Positions 33,165 to 43,519 of a DNA stretch of 64,000 nucleotides are shown piece after piece. The notes under the pieces were generated by a model. It worked only from the letters and a program-made list of their open reading frames with translations. It did no database searches and was not told where the DNA came from. The position numbers and the translations under genes are program-made. Numbering within the stretch: position 1 is the stretch's first letter; the number at the start of each line of letters is the position of its first letter. The DNA comes from Prochlorococcus sp. AG-355-O17 (GTDB taxonomy: Bacteria; Cyanobacteriota; Cyanobacteriia; PCC-6307; Cyanobiaceae), in NCBI GenBank assembly GCA_003280655.1, contig QCEK01000001.1, positions 128,388 to 192,387 on the forward strand, read 5' to 3'.

Positions 33165-34550
33165 ATGACAAAAAACTTTAGGATTGAAAAAGATAGTATT
33201 GGAACAATAGAGGTTCCAATAGAAGCTTTGTGGGGTGCTCAAACACAAAGATCGATAATAAATTTTTCTATTGGAGAAGAATTAATTCCAATTGAGTTAA
33301 TTTATTCACTGACCCTCATAAAAAAAGCTGCTTCAATTGCGAATTTCAATTTAGGTTTAATAGATAAAAGGAAAAAAGATTTGATTGTAGAGGCATGTAC
33401 CGAAATACTTGATGGGATTCACGATTCACAGTTTCCCTTAAAGGTTTGGCAAACAGGTAGTGGCACGCAAACAAATATGAATGTTAATGAGGTAATTTCA
33501 AATATTGCAGCTTTAAAAACTAATTCAGAGCTTGGTAGTCATCAACCAATTCATCCGAATGATGATGTAAATAAATCTCAGTCAACTAATGACACTTTTC
33601 CTGCTGCTATTCAAATATCTGTTGTTAATGAAATAATCAAAAATTTAGTTCCAACGATCAGAGAACTTACTAAGGTCCTTGATAAAAAAAGTGAAGAATG
33701 GAAAGACCTTATAAAGATAGGAAGAACCCATTTTCAAGATGCAGTACCCCTTACTTTTGGGCAAGAAATATCAGGATGGTCAGAGCAACTTAAAGATGCT
33801 GAGAATGCAATTATTATGAGTCTGAATGAATTGTATTTCTTACCTCTGGGAGGAACTGCGGTTGGTACAGGGATTAATTGTCCAAAAGGATTTTGTGAAG
33901 AGTCTATAAAATCAATTTCCGATGATACTAATCTAATGTTCTATAAATCAAAAAATAATTTTTCTATCATGGCCTCGCATGATCGTCTTGCTCAAGTAAT
34001 GAGTCAGATAAAAATATTAGCAGGTGCATTATTTAAAATTTCAAATGATATAAAAATTCTATCTTCTGGTCCAAGATCAGGAATATATGAAATAATTATT
34101 CCTCAAAATGAACCTGGAAGTTCTATTATGCCGGGTAAAGTGAATCCAACTCAATGCGAAGCCTTATCAATGGTTTGTACTCAGATAATGGGTCTTGAAT
34201 ATGCAGTCTCAATGGCAAATTCTAGTGGCACTTTACAGATGAATGAATATAAGCCTCTTATTGGATTTAATATTCTCACAAGTTTAAAATTACTTAAAAA
34301 TGTAGTAGAAAACTTCAGAATAAAATTAGTTGATGGGATGGAACCTAATCAAAAGAGAATGAAGTTAAATTTAGAAAATTCACTAATGTTGGTTACAGCC
34401 ATAGTGCCAAAAGTTGGTTATGAAAAAGCAGCTGAAATTGCAAACCTTGCCTTCAAAGAATCATTAAATTTAAAAGAGGCAACAATTAAATTAGGTTATT
34501 TAAACGAAGATGAATTTGATGAAGCAATGAATATCAATTCAATGATTTGA
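33165..34550 (+). CDS. fumC: Class II fumarate hydratase
   Basis: GTIEVPIEALWGAQTQRS; GSGTQTNMNVNEV; GSSIMPGKVNPTQCE. Confidence 0.97.
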   Translation: MTKNFRIEKDSIGTIEVPIEALWGAQTQRSIINFSIGEELIPIELIYSLTLIKKAASIANFNLGLIDKRKKDLIVEACTEILDGIHDSQFPLKVWQTGSGTQTNMNVNEVISNIAALKTNSELGSHQPIHPNDDVNKSQSTNDTFPAAIQISVVNEIIKNLVPTIRELTKVLDKKSEEWKDLIKIGRTHFQDAVPLTFGQEISGWSEQLKDAENAIIMSLNELYFLPLGGTAVGTGINCPKGFCEESIKSISDDTNLMFYKSKNNFSIMASHDRLAQVMSQIKILAGALFKISNDIKILSSGPRSGIYEIIIPQNEPGSSIMPGKVNPTQCEALSMVCTQIMGLEYAVSMANSSGTLQMNEYKPLIGFNILTSLKLLKNVVENFRIKLVDGMEPNQKRMKLNLENSLMLVTAIVPKVGYEKAAEIANLAFKESLNLKEATIKLGYLNEDEFDEAMNINSMI

Positions 34551-34560
34551 TTAAAAAAAT

Positions 34561-37287
34561 TTAAACATTATCGTCAATTCTTTTTGTTGCAGGATTAATA
34601 TCTTCAGAGACTTTTATAAGATCATTAGATTCAGAAACAGGAAAACGATTAATAGCTTTTAATGCTAGCTTAGCTTTGCTTTTTAATTTATTACTAACAC
34701 CAATACAGTATTGCACTTGAGAAAGGACATCAATTGATCTTCTAATAATCCTCACTACATCACCTTCGTCTAATGAAGTATTAAAAACCAAATCTTTCCA
34801 TTTTTTTCCTCTTGCCCATTCAGAAATAATTCCAGTCAACTCTGTTTCTAAATAGATAGGAATTTCAATATGAAACTTATTTTGTTGAAAAGAGACTAAT
34901 TTTCTTAAAGCATCTAATTCATTAAAAACATCTATTACCTTTAAAGAAGGCTTGAAATTACACCAAAGATTAGGCCTCCTTACATCAACACATATAGCTT
35001 GAATAATTGCAGCTAACTCAGGAGGATCTAAATCGTCTAAATAACCACTAACTAAAACAAGACCAATCCATAATTCATTTTCACTTCTTATTGCACCAAC
35101 TGTTTGTCCAACTTCTGTCAATTCCAAATCATTTAAACAACCAAAATGATTCAAAATTTTAATCAAATCAGTAAAAGTTCTCCAGTTATGATTTTCTTTA
35201 TCTTCAAGAAGTTTTTTTCTAATATTAATTTCTTGTTCAACATCAATAATTCTTTTTCTATATTTCTTTAATTTCTTAGAGTCTCCAAATCTGTGTGCAG
35301 GATGATCAGTAACTGTTTCTTCTAAGTTATTAATTTGTTGCTTTTGTGCCAAAACTTCCGTTGTCAAATCATATTGTGGAGTTTGTAAATCATTTTTTTT
35401 AGAAACTTCTAAAATTCGATCCGCATAACACTGCGACATATCATCTCCCCTAAATACCTCTCCAGAAAAATACAGCTTTGGCACTTCAAGCCCTAAGACA
35501 TCAATTGCATCCAAATCATTAAAAATACTTACTATGTATGAGGGTTTTATAAGAATAAATAAATTATCAATTGTCAAACACAATAAACTCTTAATTTTTT
35601 GGGATTCATATATTTTCTTACAAATTAATCCTGGAACAATTTTTCTTTTAATTTGGGGAGCTTTGATTGAAATTAAGCTACCATCTTGAATATATGGAAG
35701 TGCATTGGTTATCTCTTCTGATAACTTTTCTGCTGATTGTTTTTCTAAAATTTTTAAGAGTCTCCTCTCTTCTTTAAGACGATTTTTTAAATTTTCGTAC
35801 GCATCAAAATCTTTCCACGAAACGTTAGATGTAATTTTTTTTAACTCAATTAAATCCTTATCTAAATTTTCAAGAATTATATTCTCACCTGATGATTGAC
35901 CTAAATATAAAAAACTACCAAAACTTCTTTTAATTAATTCTTTAGACTTCTCTAAAGTATAAATTTGTAAAAGATTAAGTACCATTCCATAGCTTGGAGT
36001 AAATTGACTTTCTAAAGCATTTGGTTTGCTTATAGCCAGTGCACTTGCTTCTTTGGCACCTTCGAATCTTGTTTGTAATGTAACAACATATCCTTGGGTA
36101 TCTTTTCCTCTTCTTCCAGCTCTGCCTGACATTTGCAAAAATTCACTGCTAAATAATAATCTATGACCATCTTCTGTCCTTTTTGATAAAGAAGAAATAA
36201 CAGTTGTTCTTGCAGGCATATTTATTCCTGCCGCAAGAGTTTCAGTTGCAAAAACAACTTTTATTAAACCTTGCTGAAATAATTCCTCAACCAATTCTTT
36301 CCATGCAGGCAATAATCCAGCATGATGAGATGCAATACCGCGTTTTAATGCCTCGCATTGAGATTTATCTTTAATTGCTTCCTGATTATTTTTAAGATAA
36401 ACATCTAATTTTTGGGATATCATACTTGCCTCTGAATAACTTACTAAAGTTAAATCTTTTATATTCTCAATAGCCTTGTCACATCCTCTTCTACTAAAAA
36501 TAAAATAAATAGCTGGCAACATATTTCGTTCAGCTAGTTTCGAGATCACAAAGCCAATTGAGGGAGACTTTGGTTGCATTATCCTGCCCACTTTTCCTCT
36601 TATTTTCTGCCCTTTAGGAGCTCTCCAAATCTTACAGTTTGGATGAATTCCATTACCCTTATTATTTAAAAGTGGATGGAGGCCTTTAACACTACAAAAA
36701 ATAAAATCAAGTGGGACTGGTCTCTTATCACTATTAATTAGTACTGTGGGCCCATGAACTTTTTCTATCCAATTTTGCAATTGATCTGCATTGGCTATTG
36801 TTGCTGATAAAGCTATTATTTGAGTTCTAGTAGGGCAATGGATTATAGTTTCTTCCCAAACTGTCCCTCTTTGGGGGTCATTCATATAATGACATTCATC
36901 GAGAATTAAAGATTCTAAATTTTCTAAGGGATCATCAAATTCATCAAATTCGCCATAAAGCATGTTCCTAAAAATCTCAGTCGTCATGACTAAGATTGGT
37001 GCTTCTCTATTTATGCTTATATCTCCAGTTAAAAGACCAACTTTATTCTCACCATATTGATTAGCAAAATCTCTAAACTTTTGGTTTGAAAGGGCCTTTA
37101 AAGGTGTTGTATAAAAAACTCTGCTGTCATGAGATAAGCCTCTATATATAGCAAATTCACCTATTAACGTTTTACCCGAACCTGTTGGTGCTGTTAAAAC
37201 AACAGAATTTCCGCTATTAATAGCTCGTATTGCTTCTAATTGGAAATCATCTAGCGGAAAGGGGAAATATTCCTCTAAATTAAGCAA
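34561..37287 (-). CDS. Ski2-like DExH-box RNA helicase with DSHCT C-terminal domain
   Basis: VVLTAPTGSGKTLIGEFA; ILDECHYMND; LSATIANADQ; QMSGRAGRRGKD. Confidence 0.93.
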   Translation of the reverse strand: MLNLEEYFPFPLDDFQLEAIRAINSGNSVVLTAPTGSGKTLIGEFAIYRGLSHDSRVFYTTPLKALSNQKFRDFANQYGENKVGLLTGDISINREAPILVMTTEIFRNMLYGEFDEFDDPLENLESLILDECHYMNDPQRGTVWEETIIHCPTRTQIIALSATIANADQLQNWIEKVHGPTVLINSDKRPVPLDFIFCSVKGLHPLLNNKGNGIHPNCKIWRAPKGQKIRGKVGRIMQPKSPSIGFVISKLAERNMLPAIYFIFSRRGCDKAIENIKDLTLVSYSEASMISQKLDVYLKNNQEAIKDKSQCEALKRGIASHHAGLLPAWKELVEELFQQGLIKVVFATETLAAGINMPARTTVISSLSKRTEDGHRLLFSSEFLQMSGRAGRRGKDTQGYVVTLQTRFEGAKEASALAISKPNALESQFTPSYGMVLNLLQIYTLEKSKELIKRSFGSFLYLGQSSGENIILENLDKDLIELKKITSNVSWKDFDAYENLKNRLKEERRLLKILEKQSAEKLSEEITNALPYIQDGSLISIKAPQIKRKIVPGLICKKIYESQKIKSLLCLTIDNLFILIKPSYIVSIFNDLDAIDVLGLEVPKLYFSGEVFRGDDMSQCYADRILEVSKKNDLQTPQYDLTTEVLAQKQQINNLEETVTDHPAHRFGDSKKLKKYRKRIIDVEQEINIRKKLLEDKENHNWRTFTDLIKILNHFGCLNDLELTEVGQTVGAIRSENELWIGLVLVSGYLDDLDPPELAAIIQAICVDVRRPNLWCNFKPSLKVIDVFNELDALRKLVSFQQNKFHIEIPIYLETELTGIISEWARGKKWKDLVFNTSLDEGDVVRIIRRSIDVLSQVQYCIGVSNKLKSKAKLALKAINRFPVSESNDLIKVSEDINPATKRIDDNV

Positions 37288-37426
37288 TAATTGTGATTGA
37301 AGAGATGATGAGTTAACTTCTTAATATATGATCTATATAGATATTAATAAACAAAAAATACCTTGCAAACTTTAATAGTAAATCTAAATCTTTTTAATTA
37401 AATCCACCATATCTTATTTTGCCAAA

Positions 37427-38566
37427 ATGAAAAAAGTAAAAATTCCAAAAAATAGAATCCGTAAATTAAAAACATTTTCTTTAGGTAAAAAATCCTTCGA
37501 ACTTCTAAGTTTAAATTCGCAAAATAAAAAACTTATAGACTTATGCAGTAATGATTATTTTGGATTAAGCAGGGACAAGGATTTAATACAAGCTGCTTAC
37601 GAAATAAGCTTGTTAGAAGGCATTGGTTCAGGAAGCTCTAGGTTTATTACAGGTTCAAGACCAATACATCAATTATTAGAAACAGAACTTGCCAAGTGGC
37701 TTAATCAAGAGAAAGTATTACTTTTCCCAAGCGGATTTCAAGCAAATATAGCCGCTATACAGGCTTTAGCAAACAGAAATAGCATCGTAATAGCAGATAA
37801 ATTGATCCATAACTCTTTATTGGTTGGAGTCAAAGCTGCTCAAGCAAAACTAGTTCGATTCTCACACAATAATTTAAAAGATTTAGAAGATAAAATTATT
37901 AAATCTAACCCCACAAAAAATTCGATTTTAGTTGTTGTTGAATCTCTTTATAGCATGGAGGGATCAATTGCTCCGCTCAGAGAAATAACAGAAATTTGCA
38001 AAAAATATAGTGTTCAATTATTAGTTGACGAAGCTCATGCAATTGGGATCTTGGGCCCTGAAGGCAGGGGTTTAAGTTTTAATTGTCGTTCAGATATAAC
38101 TATGATTACTGGAACTTTTGGAAAAGCATTTGGAAGCGGTGGGGCTTTCATAGCTTCCAATTCAGAAATTGGAGAATATCTTATCCAAACAAGTGGTGCA
38201 TTTAGGTATACAACCGCACTTGCGCCATCTTTGGCTGCTGGGGCACTAGAAGGTTTAAAAAAAATTTTAGAAAATAAAGAATGGGGTAATGATTTGTTAT
38301 CTTCTGCGAATGTATGGAAAGATGAAATTATTAAAAATTTTAGTTTTCCAGTTCGGGGAGATTATCACATTTTATCAATTATTATTGGCCAAGAAGAGAA
38401 AGCAATTTATCTACAAAAATATCTTGAAGAAAATGGGTTTTTAGCAATTGCGATAAGACCTCCAACTGTTCCAGTGGGGCAATCAAGAATCAGAATAACA
38501 ATACGAAGAAACTTAGATTTTAATCTGCTAAATAATTTCATTGCAGTATTGAAAAAGTTTAAATGA
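37427..38566 (+). CDS. bioF: 8-amino-7-oxononanoate synthase
   Basis: LIDLCSNDYFGLSRDKDL; GSGSSRFITGSRPIHQLLE; VDEAHAIGILGPEGRG; TFGKAFGSGGAFIA. Confidence 0.95.
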   Translation: MKKVKIPKNRIRKLKTFSLGKKSFELLSLNSQNKKLIDLCSNDYFGLSRDKDLIQAAYEISLLEGIGSGSSRFITGSRPIHQLLETELAKWLNQEKVLLFPSGFQANIAAIQALANRNSIVIADKLIHNSLLVGVKAAQAKLVRFSHNNLKDLEDKIIKSNPTKNSILVVVESLYSMEGSIAPLREITEICKKYSVQLLVDEAHAIGILGPEGRGLSFNCRSDITMITGTFGKAFGSGGAFIASNSEIGEYLIQTSGAFRYTTALAPSLAAGALEGLKKILENKEWGNDLLSSANVWKDEIIKNFSFPVRGDYHILSIIIGQEEKAIYLQKYLEENGFLAIAIRPPTVPVGQSRIRITIRRNLDFNLLNNFIAVLKKFK

Positions 38567-39261
38567 AACAAATTATTACTCAACATGGGTGGGGACTAAA
38601 TAAATATTTCTGGGATGATTATAAAGTTGATTTTTTAAATAATAATTGGCATTGGCAAGATAACGAAAGGGGCTATTTTTCGACAAATAATTATCAAGCA
38701 AAATGGATTCAAAGCGAATCTAAAAAAGAAATCAGAATGACTTTATGCCATTCATTTGGTTTTCATTTAATGCCAAAAAAAATTTTAAAAGAAGCAACTC
38801 ATATTGTTCTTATAAATTCTTTTAATAATTTTCTTCCTTTAAGTAATAAGAGAAACTTTATTTTGAGGTCTCTAAAAAGAATGGAAACAAAAATCATAAA
38901 TGATGAAACTAAGGATATGTTGAAAGAATTTATGCATAGATCATTTATGCCAAATCATATGAATAATAATTTTAAAAGTATCTTTTATAAAAGTCTAGAG
39001 AGTTTAAATAAAACTCTTCTTTTAAGTGATTTAAAAGAACTTTACATCAATAGAAATTTTCCAGTATTTTTAAGAAAAGATTGCAAAATTATTTTTATAA
39101 AATCAGAAAATGATTTGATTCTTGACAACGAATCAAATAATAACTTTTTAGATTCCTTAAATAAAATACTTGAGAGGAAGCCAATTTTAATTAAATTAGC
39201 TCAACAAGGTCATTGCTTGAATAATTTAAATTTATACGAGATCTTACGTAGATACACTTAA
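38563..39261 (+). CDS. bioK: Putative pimeloyl-ACP methyl ester esterase (BioK-like alpha/beta hydrolase)
   Basis: ORF lies between bioF and bioC; candidate triad Ser (TLCHSFGFHL), Asp (IKSENDLIL), His (QQGHCL). Confidence 0.6.
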   Translation: MKQIITQHGWGLNKYFWDDYKVDFLNNNWHWQDNERGYFSTNNYQAKWIQSESKKEIRMTLCHSFGFHLMPKKILKEATHIVLINSFNNFLPLSNKRNFILRSLKRMETKIINDETKDMLKEFMHRSFMPNHMNNNFKSIFYKSLESLNKTLLLSDLKELYINRNFPVFLRKDCKIIFIKSENDLILDNESNNNFLDSLNKILERKPILIKLAQQGHCLNNLNLYEILRRYT

Positions 39262-39269
39262 AGATTGAA

Positions 39270-40028
39270 ATGGATAGTAAAAAGTGGAATGAGAAAATAC
39301 AAAATAATTTCAATGATGCTGCATATCGGTATTTGGAGCATTCAAATATTCAGAAATTTTTTGCAAAAAAGATTGTTCATCTTATCAAAGAATTAAATCC
39401 CCAAAAAAAAGGTGAATGGATAGATCTAGGATCAGGACCAGGACTATTAGCAGATGAAATAGAAAAAATTTCTTCCCAACAAGTATCCAGAATTGATTTC
39501 AGCAAGAAAATGCTTCTTGAGAATAAATTCTCTAGAAAAAAAATTTTATGGGACTTGAATAATGATTTACCTTCTGAAATAAATAACTGTTCTCTGTTAA
39601 CATCTAACTTTTGCATACATTGGTTAAACAACCCAGAAAAGATAATAAAAAATTGGTTTAGCAAATTAACACCTGGAGGTTTTCTAATCATTTCATATCC
39701 AACAAAAGATTGTTTTCCTGAATGGAAAGATACTTGTAAAAAAATTGATATTGAATATAGTGGTCTTAATTTCCTTTGCTCTAAAGAATTATTAAAAGAT
39801 TTTAAATTAACTGAAATACATTATTCAAAACAGTTTAATTATCTTGAAAAATTTGAAGATGTATATAAACTTTTTAGAAGCATTAAAAATGTAGGAGCAC
39901 AATCAACAATTTGTAAACGCAAAACAGTAAAAGAGTTAAAGGAAATTCAAAAGTTTTGGCCAAAGAATTACAATAATACAGTTAACCTTTCATGGCAAAT
40001 TGAGATTCAAATCATAAAGAAATTATGA
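39270..40028 (+). CDS. bioC: Malonyl-ACP O-methyltransferase (SAM-dependent)
   Basis: WIDLGSGPGLLADEI SAM motif; FNDAAYRYLEHSNIQ; in bio operon. Confidence 0.85.
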   Translation: MDSKKWNEKIQNNFNDAAYRYLEHSNIQKFFAKKIVHLIKELNPQKKGEWIDLGSGPGLLADEIEKISSQQVSRIDFSKKMLLENKFSRKKILWDLNNDLPSEINNCSLLTSNFCIHWLNNPEKIIKNWFSKLTPGGFLIISYPTKDCFPEWKDTCKKIDIEYSGLNFLCSKELLKDFKLTEIHYSKQFNYLEKFEDVYKLFRSIKNVGAQSTICKRKTVKELKEIQKFWPKNYNNTVNLSWQIEIQIIKKL

Positions 40029-40690
40029 ATTGTCACAAAAATATTTTCAAATTTATAATTTGTGGAACAGATACTGATATTGGGAAAACTTTAATAAGCT
40101 CTTTTTTCGTTAAAGGATTAAATTCCTTTTATTGGAAACCTATTCAAAGTGGGATTGAATCGCAAACTGATAGTCAAACTGTTGAAAAACTTGCACGAGT
40201 AAGTAAAGAGAAAATAATCAAAGAAGCTTATGTCTTTACAAAACCTCTATCTCCGCATTTGGCTGCTGAAATAGATCAAAAAGCTATTAACTTTGACAAG
40301 TTGAGATTGCCAAAAGTTCAAGGCTCACTTATTTTAGAAACTGCAGGTGGATTAATGGTTCCAATAACACGCAATTTTTTGCAAATAGATCAAATAAAAG
40401 AATGGAATCTTCCGGTAATACTTGTATGTAAGAGCTCACTTGGCACTCTCAACCATACCCTGCTTAGTATTGAGGCCTTAAAACGAAGAAATATTGAGAT
40501 TTTAGGTTTAGTAGTCAATGGCGAAAAACACCTAGATAATCCAAAAACTCTAGTTGATTTTAGTGGTATTCCTTTAATTGCTGAATTTCCTTACATCAAA
40601 AAAATGGACTCAAATAATTTAGATATACTATGGAAAGAACTAGACATCAAGAATAAGTTGATCTCACTATTACACTCAAAAATAAGTTAA
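40025..40690 (+). CDS. bioD: Dethiobiotin synthetase
   Basis: FIICGTDTDIGKTLISSFFVKGL...YWKPIQSG; LILETAGGLMVPI. Confidence 0.95.
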   Translation: MNCHKNIFKFIICGTDTDIGKTLISSFFVKGLNSFYWKPIQSGIESQTDSQTVEKLARVSKEKIIKEAYVFTKPLSPHLAAEIDQKAINFDKLRLPKVQGSLILETAGGLMVPITRNFLQIDQIKEWNLPVILVCKSSLGTLNHTLLSIEALKRRNIEILGLVVNGEKHLDNPKTLVDFSGIPLIAEFPYIKKMDSNNLDILWKELDIKNKLISLLHSKIS

Positions 40691-41992
40691 ATGAAATCTT
40701 TGGATTCAAAAACTCCAAATCAAGATTGGCACCCAAATATTTGGCCACCTTTTACGCAAATTAATAACAGCAAACCGCAGATAGAAGTAACTCATGGTAA
40801 AGATGCCCTCCTATTTACTAAAGGTCCTGAAAAAGAATTAATAGATGCAATTAGTAGTTGGTGGGTAACTCTTCATGGTCATAGTAACGAATATATTGCG
40901 AATGCAATTTTTGATCAATCAAAAAAACTTGAGCAAGTTATATTTGCTGATTTCTTACATCCACAGGCAAAAAAATTAGCGGAAAGACTTAGTGAATTAA
41001 CAAAACTAGAAAGATTATTCTTTTCTGATAACGGCTCTACTGCAGTGGAAGTCGCTTTAAAAATTGCCTTCCAATCATGGCAAAATAGAGGAGAGACAAG
41101 AACTCAAATAGTAGCTTTTGATGGCGCCTATCATGGTGATACATTTGGCGCAATGGCTTTAGGTGAAAGAAATATTTTTAATGAGAATTTCGATAATCTT
41201 ATGTTCCCAGTTAGAAGAGTCCCATGGCCCTCAACTTGGATAAACGATGAAGAAGTAGAAAATAAAGAAAATAAGGCGATCCAAAAATTAGAAACTCTAC
41301 TTAAAACTCCTACAGTTGCAGTAATCCTTGAGCCGCTTGTCCAAGGAGCAGGAGGGATGAACATGGTTAGGCCTCAGTTTATAAAAAAAGTTTCAGAAAT
41401 TATAAAAAATAATAATTCTTTGTTAATTGCCGATGAAGTATTGACTGGGTTTGGAAGATGTGGAACCCTTTTTGCTTTTCAAAAGGCAAAAATCATTCCT
41501 GATTTAATAAGTATTTCAAAGGGTTTAACTGGCGGATTTTTACCGATGGGAATAACTTTATGTAAAGAAAAAATTTTTCAATCCTTTATTGATGATTCCC
41601 CAAGAAAAACTTTTTGGCATGGACATAGTTTTACTGCTAATCCTTTAGGTTGTGCTGCAGCAAATGCTAGCCTTGATTTATTAGAAAAAGAACCACAAAA
41701 ATACCTTTCATTTGAAGAAAAACATTTATCTCATCTAATTAAATTTAAAAACTTACCTTATATAAAGAAGGTAAGGGTATCCGGCACAATTGCTGCCTTT
41801 GATTTAGATATAGGGAACAAAAAAGGTTATTTCAATAATATTGGGAAAGAAATAAAGAGTCTTGCAATGGAGCAAGGTTTATTCATTAGGCCCCTAGGGA
41901 ATGTTATTTACCTTTTGCCACCTCTCTGTATAACAGATGATCAATTGGGGAAAAGTTACTGGATAATAAGGCAAATCTTAGACAATCTTTAG
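40691..41992 (+). CDS. bioA: Adenosylmethionine-8-amino-7-oxononanoate aminotransferase
   Basis: WPPFTQI; SSWWVTLHGHSNEYI; FSDNGSTAVEVALKIA; LLIADEVLTGFGRCGTLFA. Confidence 0.96.
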   Translation: MKSLDSKTPNQDWHPNIWPPFTQINNSKPQIEVTHGKDALLFTKGPEKELIDAISSWWVTLHGHSNEYIANAIFDQSKKLEQVIFADFLHPQAKKLAERLSELTKLERLFFSDNGSTAVEVALKIAFQSWQNRGETRTQIVAFDGAYHGDTFGAMALGERNIFNENFDNLMFPVRRVPWPSTWINDEEVENKENKAIQKLETLLKTPTVAVILEPLVQGAGGMNMVRPQFIKKVSEIIKNNNSLLIADEVLTGFGRCGTLFAFQKAKIIPDLISISKGLTGGFLPMGITLCKEKIFQSFIDDSPRKTFWHGHSFTANPLGCAAANASLDLLEKEPQKYLSFEEKHLSHLIKFKNLPYIKKVRVSGTIAAFDLDIGNKKGYFNNIGKEIKSLAMEQGLFIRPLGNVIYLLPPLCITDDQLGKSYWIIRQILDNL

Positions 41993-42000
41993 ATTGAAGT

Positions 42001-42258
42001 TTAAGGTCCCTGCAGTATTGCATTTTCCACATCTTCTCTATTTATGCAGTAGGAAAATAGTCTTTTAGTTTCTTGTCCTTCACTTTCCCACATAACACTT
42101 AAATCTTCTTGTTCAAAAATAATAGTTGCATTCCAATTTGAAAGTAACAGATACCATTTAGATGGATTATTAATATCCTTCACAGCACCTAAATCAGTTA
42201 GCCACAATTCCAATGATTGCAGTGAATTTTGATTGATAGGTTTTTTAGAGGGATTCAC
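42001..42258 (-). CDS. DUF3143-like cyanobacterial protein
   Basis: LQSLELWLTDLGAVKDINNPSKWYLLLSNWNATIIFEQEDLSVMW. Confidence 0.65.
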   Translation of the reverse strand: MNPSKKPINQNSLQSLELWLTDLGAVKDINNPSKWYLLLSNWNATIIFEQEDLSVMWESEGQETKRLFSYCINREDVENAILQGP

Positions 42259-42273
42259 AGACTTTTTAAAAAA

Positions 42274-42714
42274 TTATTTAATTAGCCAAAGCGGTATTGT
42301 CTCTAATTCTTTTCCAGTAAAAGAAGCAATAAAAATTGAACCAATTAAACTTATAGAAATGATGATAATTAAAAGAAACAACGAAAACAATTCTCCATTA
42401 GAAAAAGGTCTTCTATTTCCTATTAAATTTTGATTATTAGAATCTATTACTAAATTATTTAAAACGTTAGTATTATTTGCAAACCTAGAGTTTTCTTTTA
42501 GTTTGTCATCATATATTTTCCTTAAATTACTATTATTTAAATGTTCATAAGCTTCAAGAACTTCTTGAAATTTACTTTTAGCAACCTCTATTTCTAATGA
42601 AGTTGTATCGGGATGCAACTCAATAGAAAGTTTACAAAATGCCTTTCTTAATTCATGATTGGATGCATTTTCACTTACACCTAAAATTTTGTAATAGGAA
42701 GTTTCCCCTTTCAA
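42274..42714 (-). CDS. J-domain protein with C-terminal TM segment
   Basis: SYYKILGVSENASNHELRKAFCKLSIELHPDTT; HPD motif. Confidence 0.9.
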   Translation of the reverse strand: MKGETSYYKILGVSENASNHELRKAFCKLSIELHPDTTSLEIEVAKSKFQEVLEAYEHLNNSNLRKIYDDKLKENSRFANNTNVLNNLVIDSNNQNLIGNRRPFSNGELFSLFLLIIIISISLIGSIFIASFTGKELETIPLWLIK

Positions 42715-42776
42715 AATAATTTTTTATTAATATTGTAATTCTAATAAATTTTCACTAAATAGAATGTATGTAATGG

Positions 42777-43517
42777 ATGATTAAAATTCATGTTTGTGAC
42801 GAAATGAAAAAACAAAAGATTCCAGAAGAAATTCTTTCCTTAATAACTGAAGAAGAAATAAATTTATTTCAAGAGTTACAAATTAAAATTAAAGAATTAA
42901 ATAATAAGACCAATCTCACAAGATTAACTGATGGTGATGATTATTGGGTATCTCAAGTTTTTGACAGCATTTGGCCATTCAAAGCTTTCACGAATATTAA
43001 TTTTGATAATAAAAAATTTTTAGATATTGGATCAGGCTGTGGCTTCCCAGGTTTAGCTTATGCAATAACTCATCCTAATTCTGAGATATACCTAATTGAT
43101 TCTTTGAAAAAGAAAACAGATGCAATAAAAATTTTAGTTGAGCAGATCAATTTCAAAAACAATATTCATGTAATCAATGATCGTGTTGAGAATTTAGCCC
43201 ACCAGTCGTCAATGAGAAATAATTTTAATATTGCAACAACTAGAGCGGTTAGTAATCCATCAACAGTTTCAGAATATATACTACCAATGTTAAAAAAAGA
43301 AGGGTTTGGAGTTTTATATTGTGGCAAATGGACGAATCAAGAAAGCAAAAATCTAGATAAAACTTTAGAAATATTAGAAGGGAAAGTTAAAGATACAAAA
43401 GAGATACTATTACCAAGAAATAAAGGCACCCGAAATATTATTCTTATTCAACCAAAGAATTTTTGTCCAAAAATTTACCCAAGAAAAGTTGGCAAACCTG
43501 AAAAAAATCCATTATGA
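42777..43517 (+). CDS. rsmG: 16S rRNA (guanine527-N7)-methyltransferase
   Basis: NLTRLTDGDDYWVSQVFDSIWPF; FLDIGSGCGFPGLAYAI; TTRAVSNPS. Confidence 0.93.
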   Translation: MIKIHVCDEMKKQKIPEEILSLITEEEINLFQELQIKIKELNNKTNLTRLTDGDDYWVSQVFDSIWPFKAFTNINFDNKKFLDIGSGCGFPGLAYAITHPNSEIYLIDSLKKKTDAIKILVEQINFKNNIHVINDRVENLAHQSSMRNNFNIATTRAVSNPSTVSEYILPMLKKEGFGVLYCGKWTNQESKNLDKTLEILEGKVKDTKEILLPRNKGTRNIILIQPKNFCPKIYPRKVGKPEKNPL

Positions 43518-43519
43518 AA

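Noticed and set aside
42023-42031. Another TTTTCCACA DnaA-box-like 9-mer
   Set aside because: Single copy inside the DUF3143 coding sequence; consistent with the roughly one chance occurrence expected in the window.
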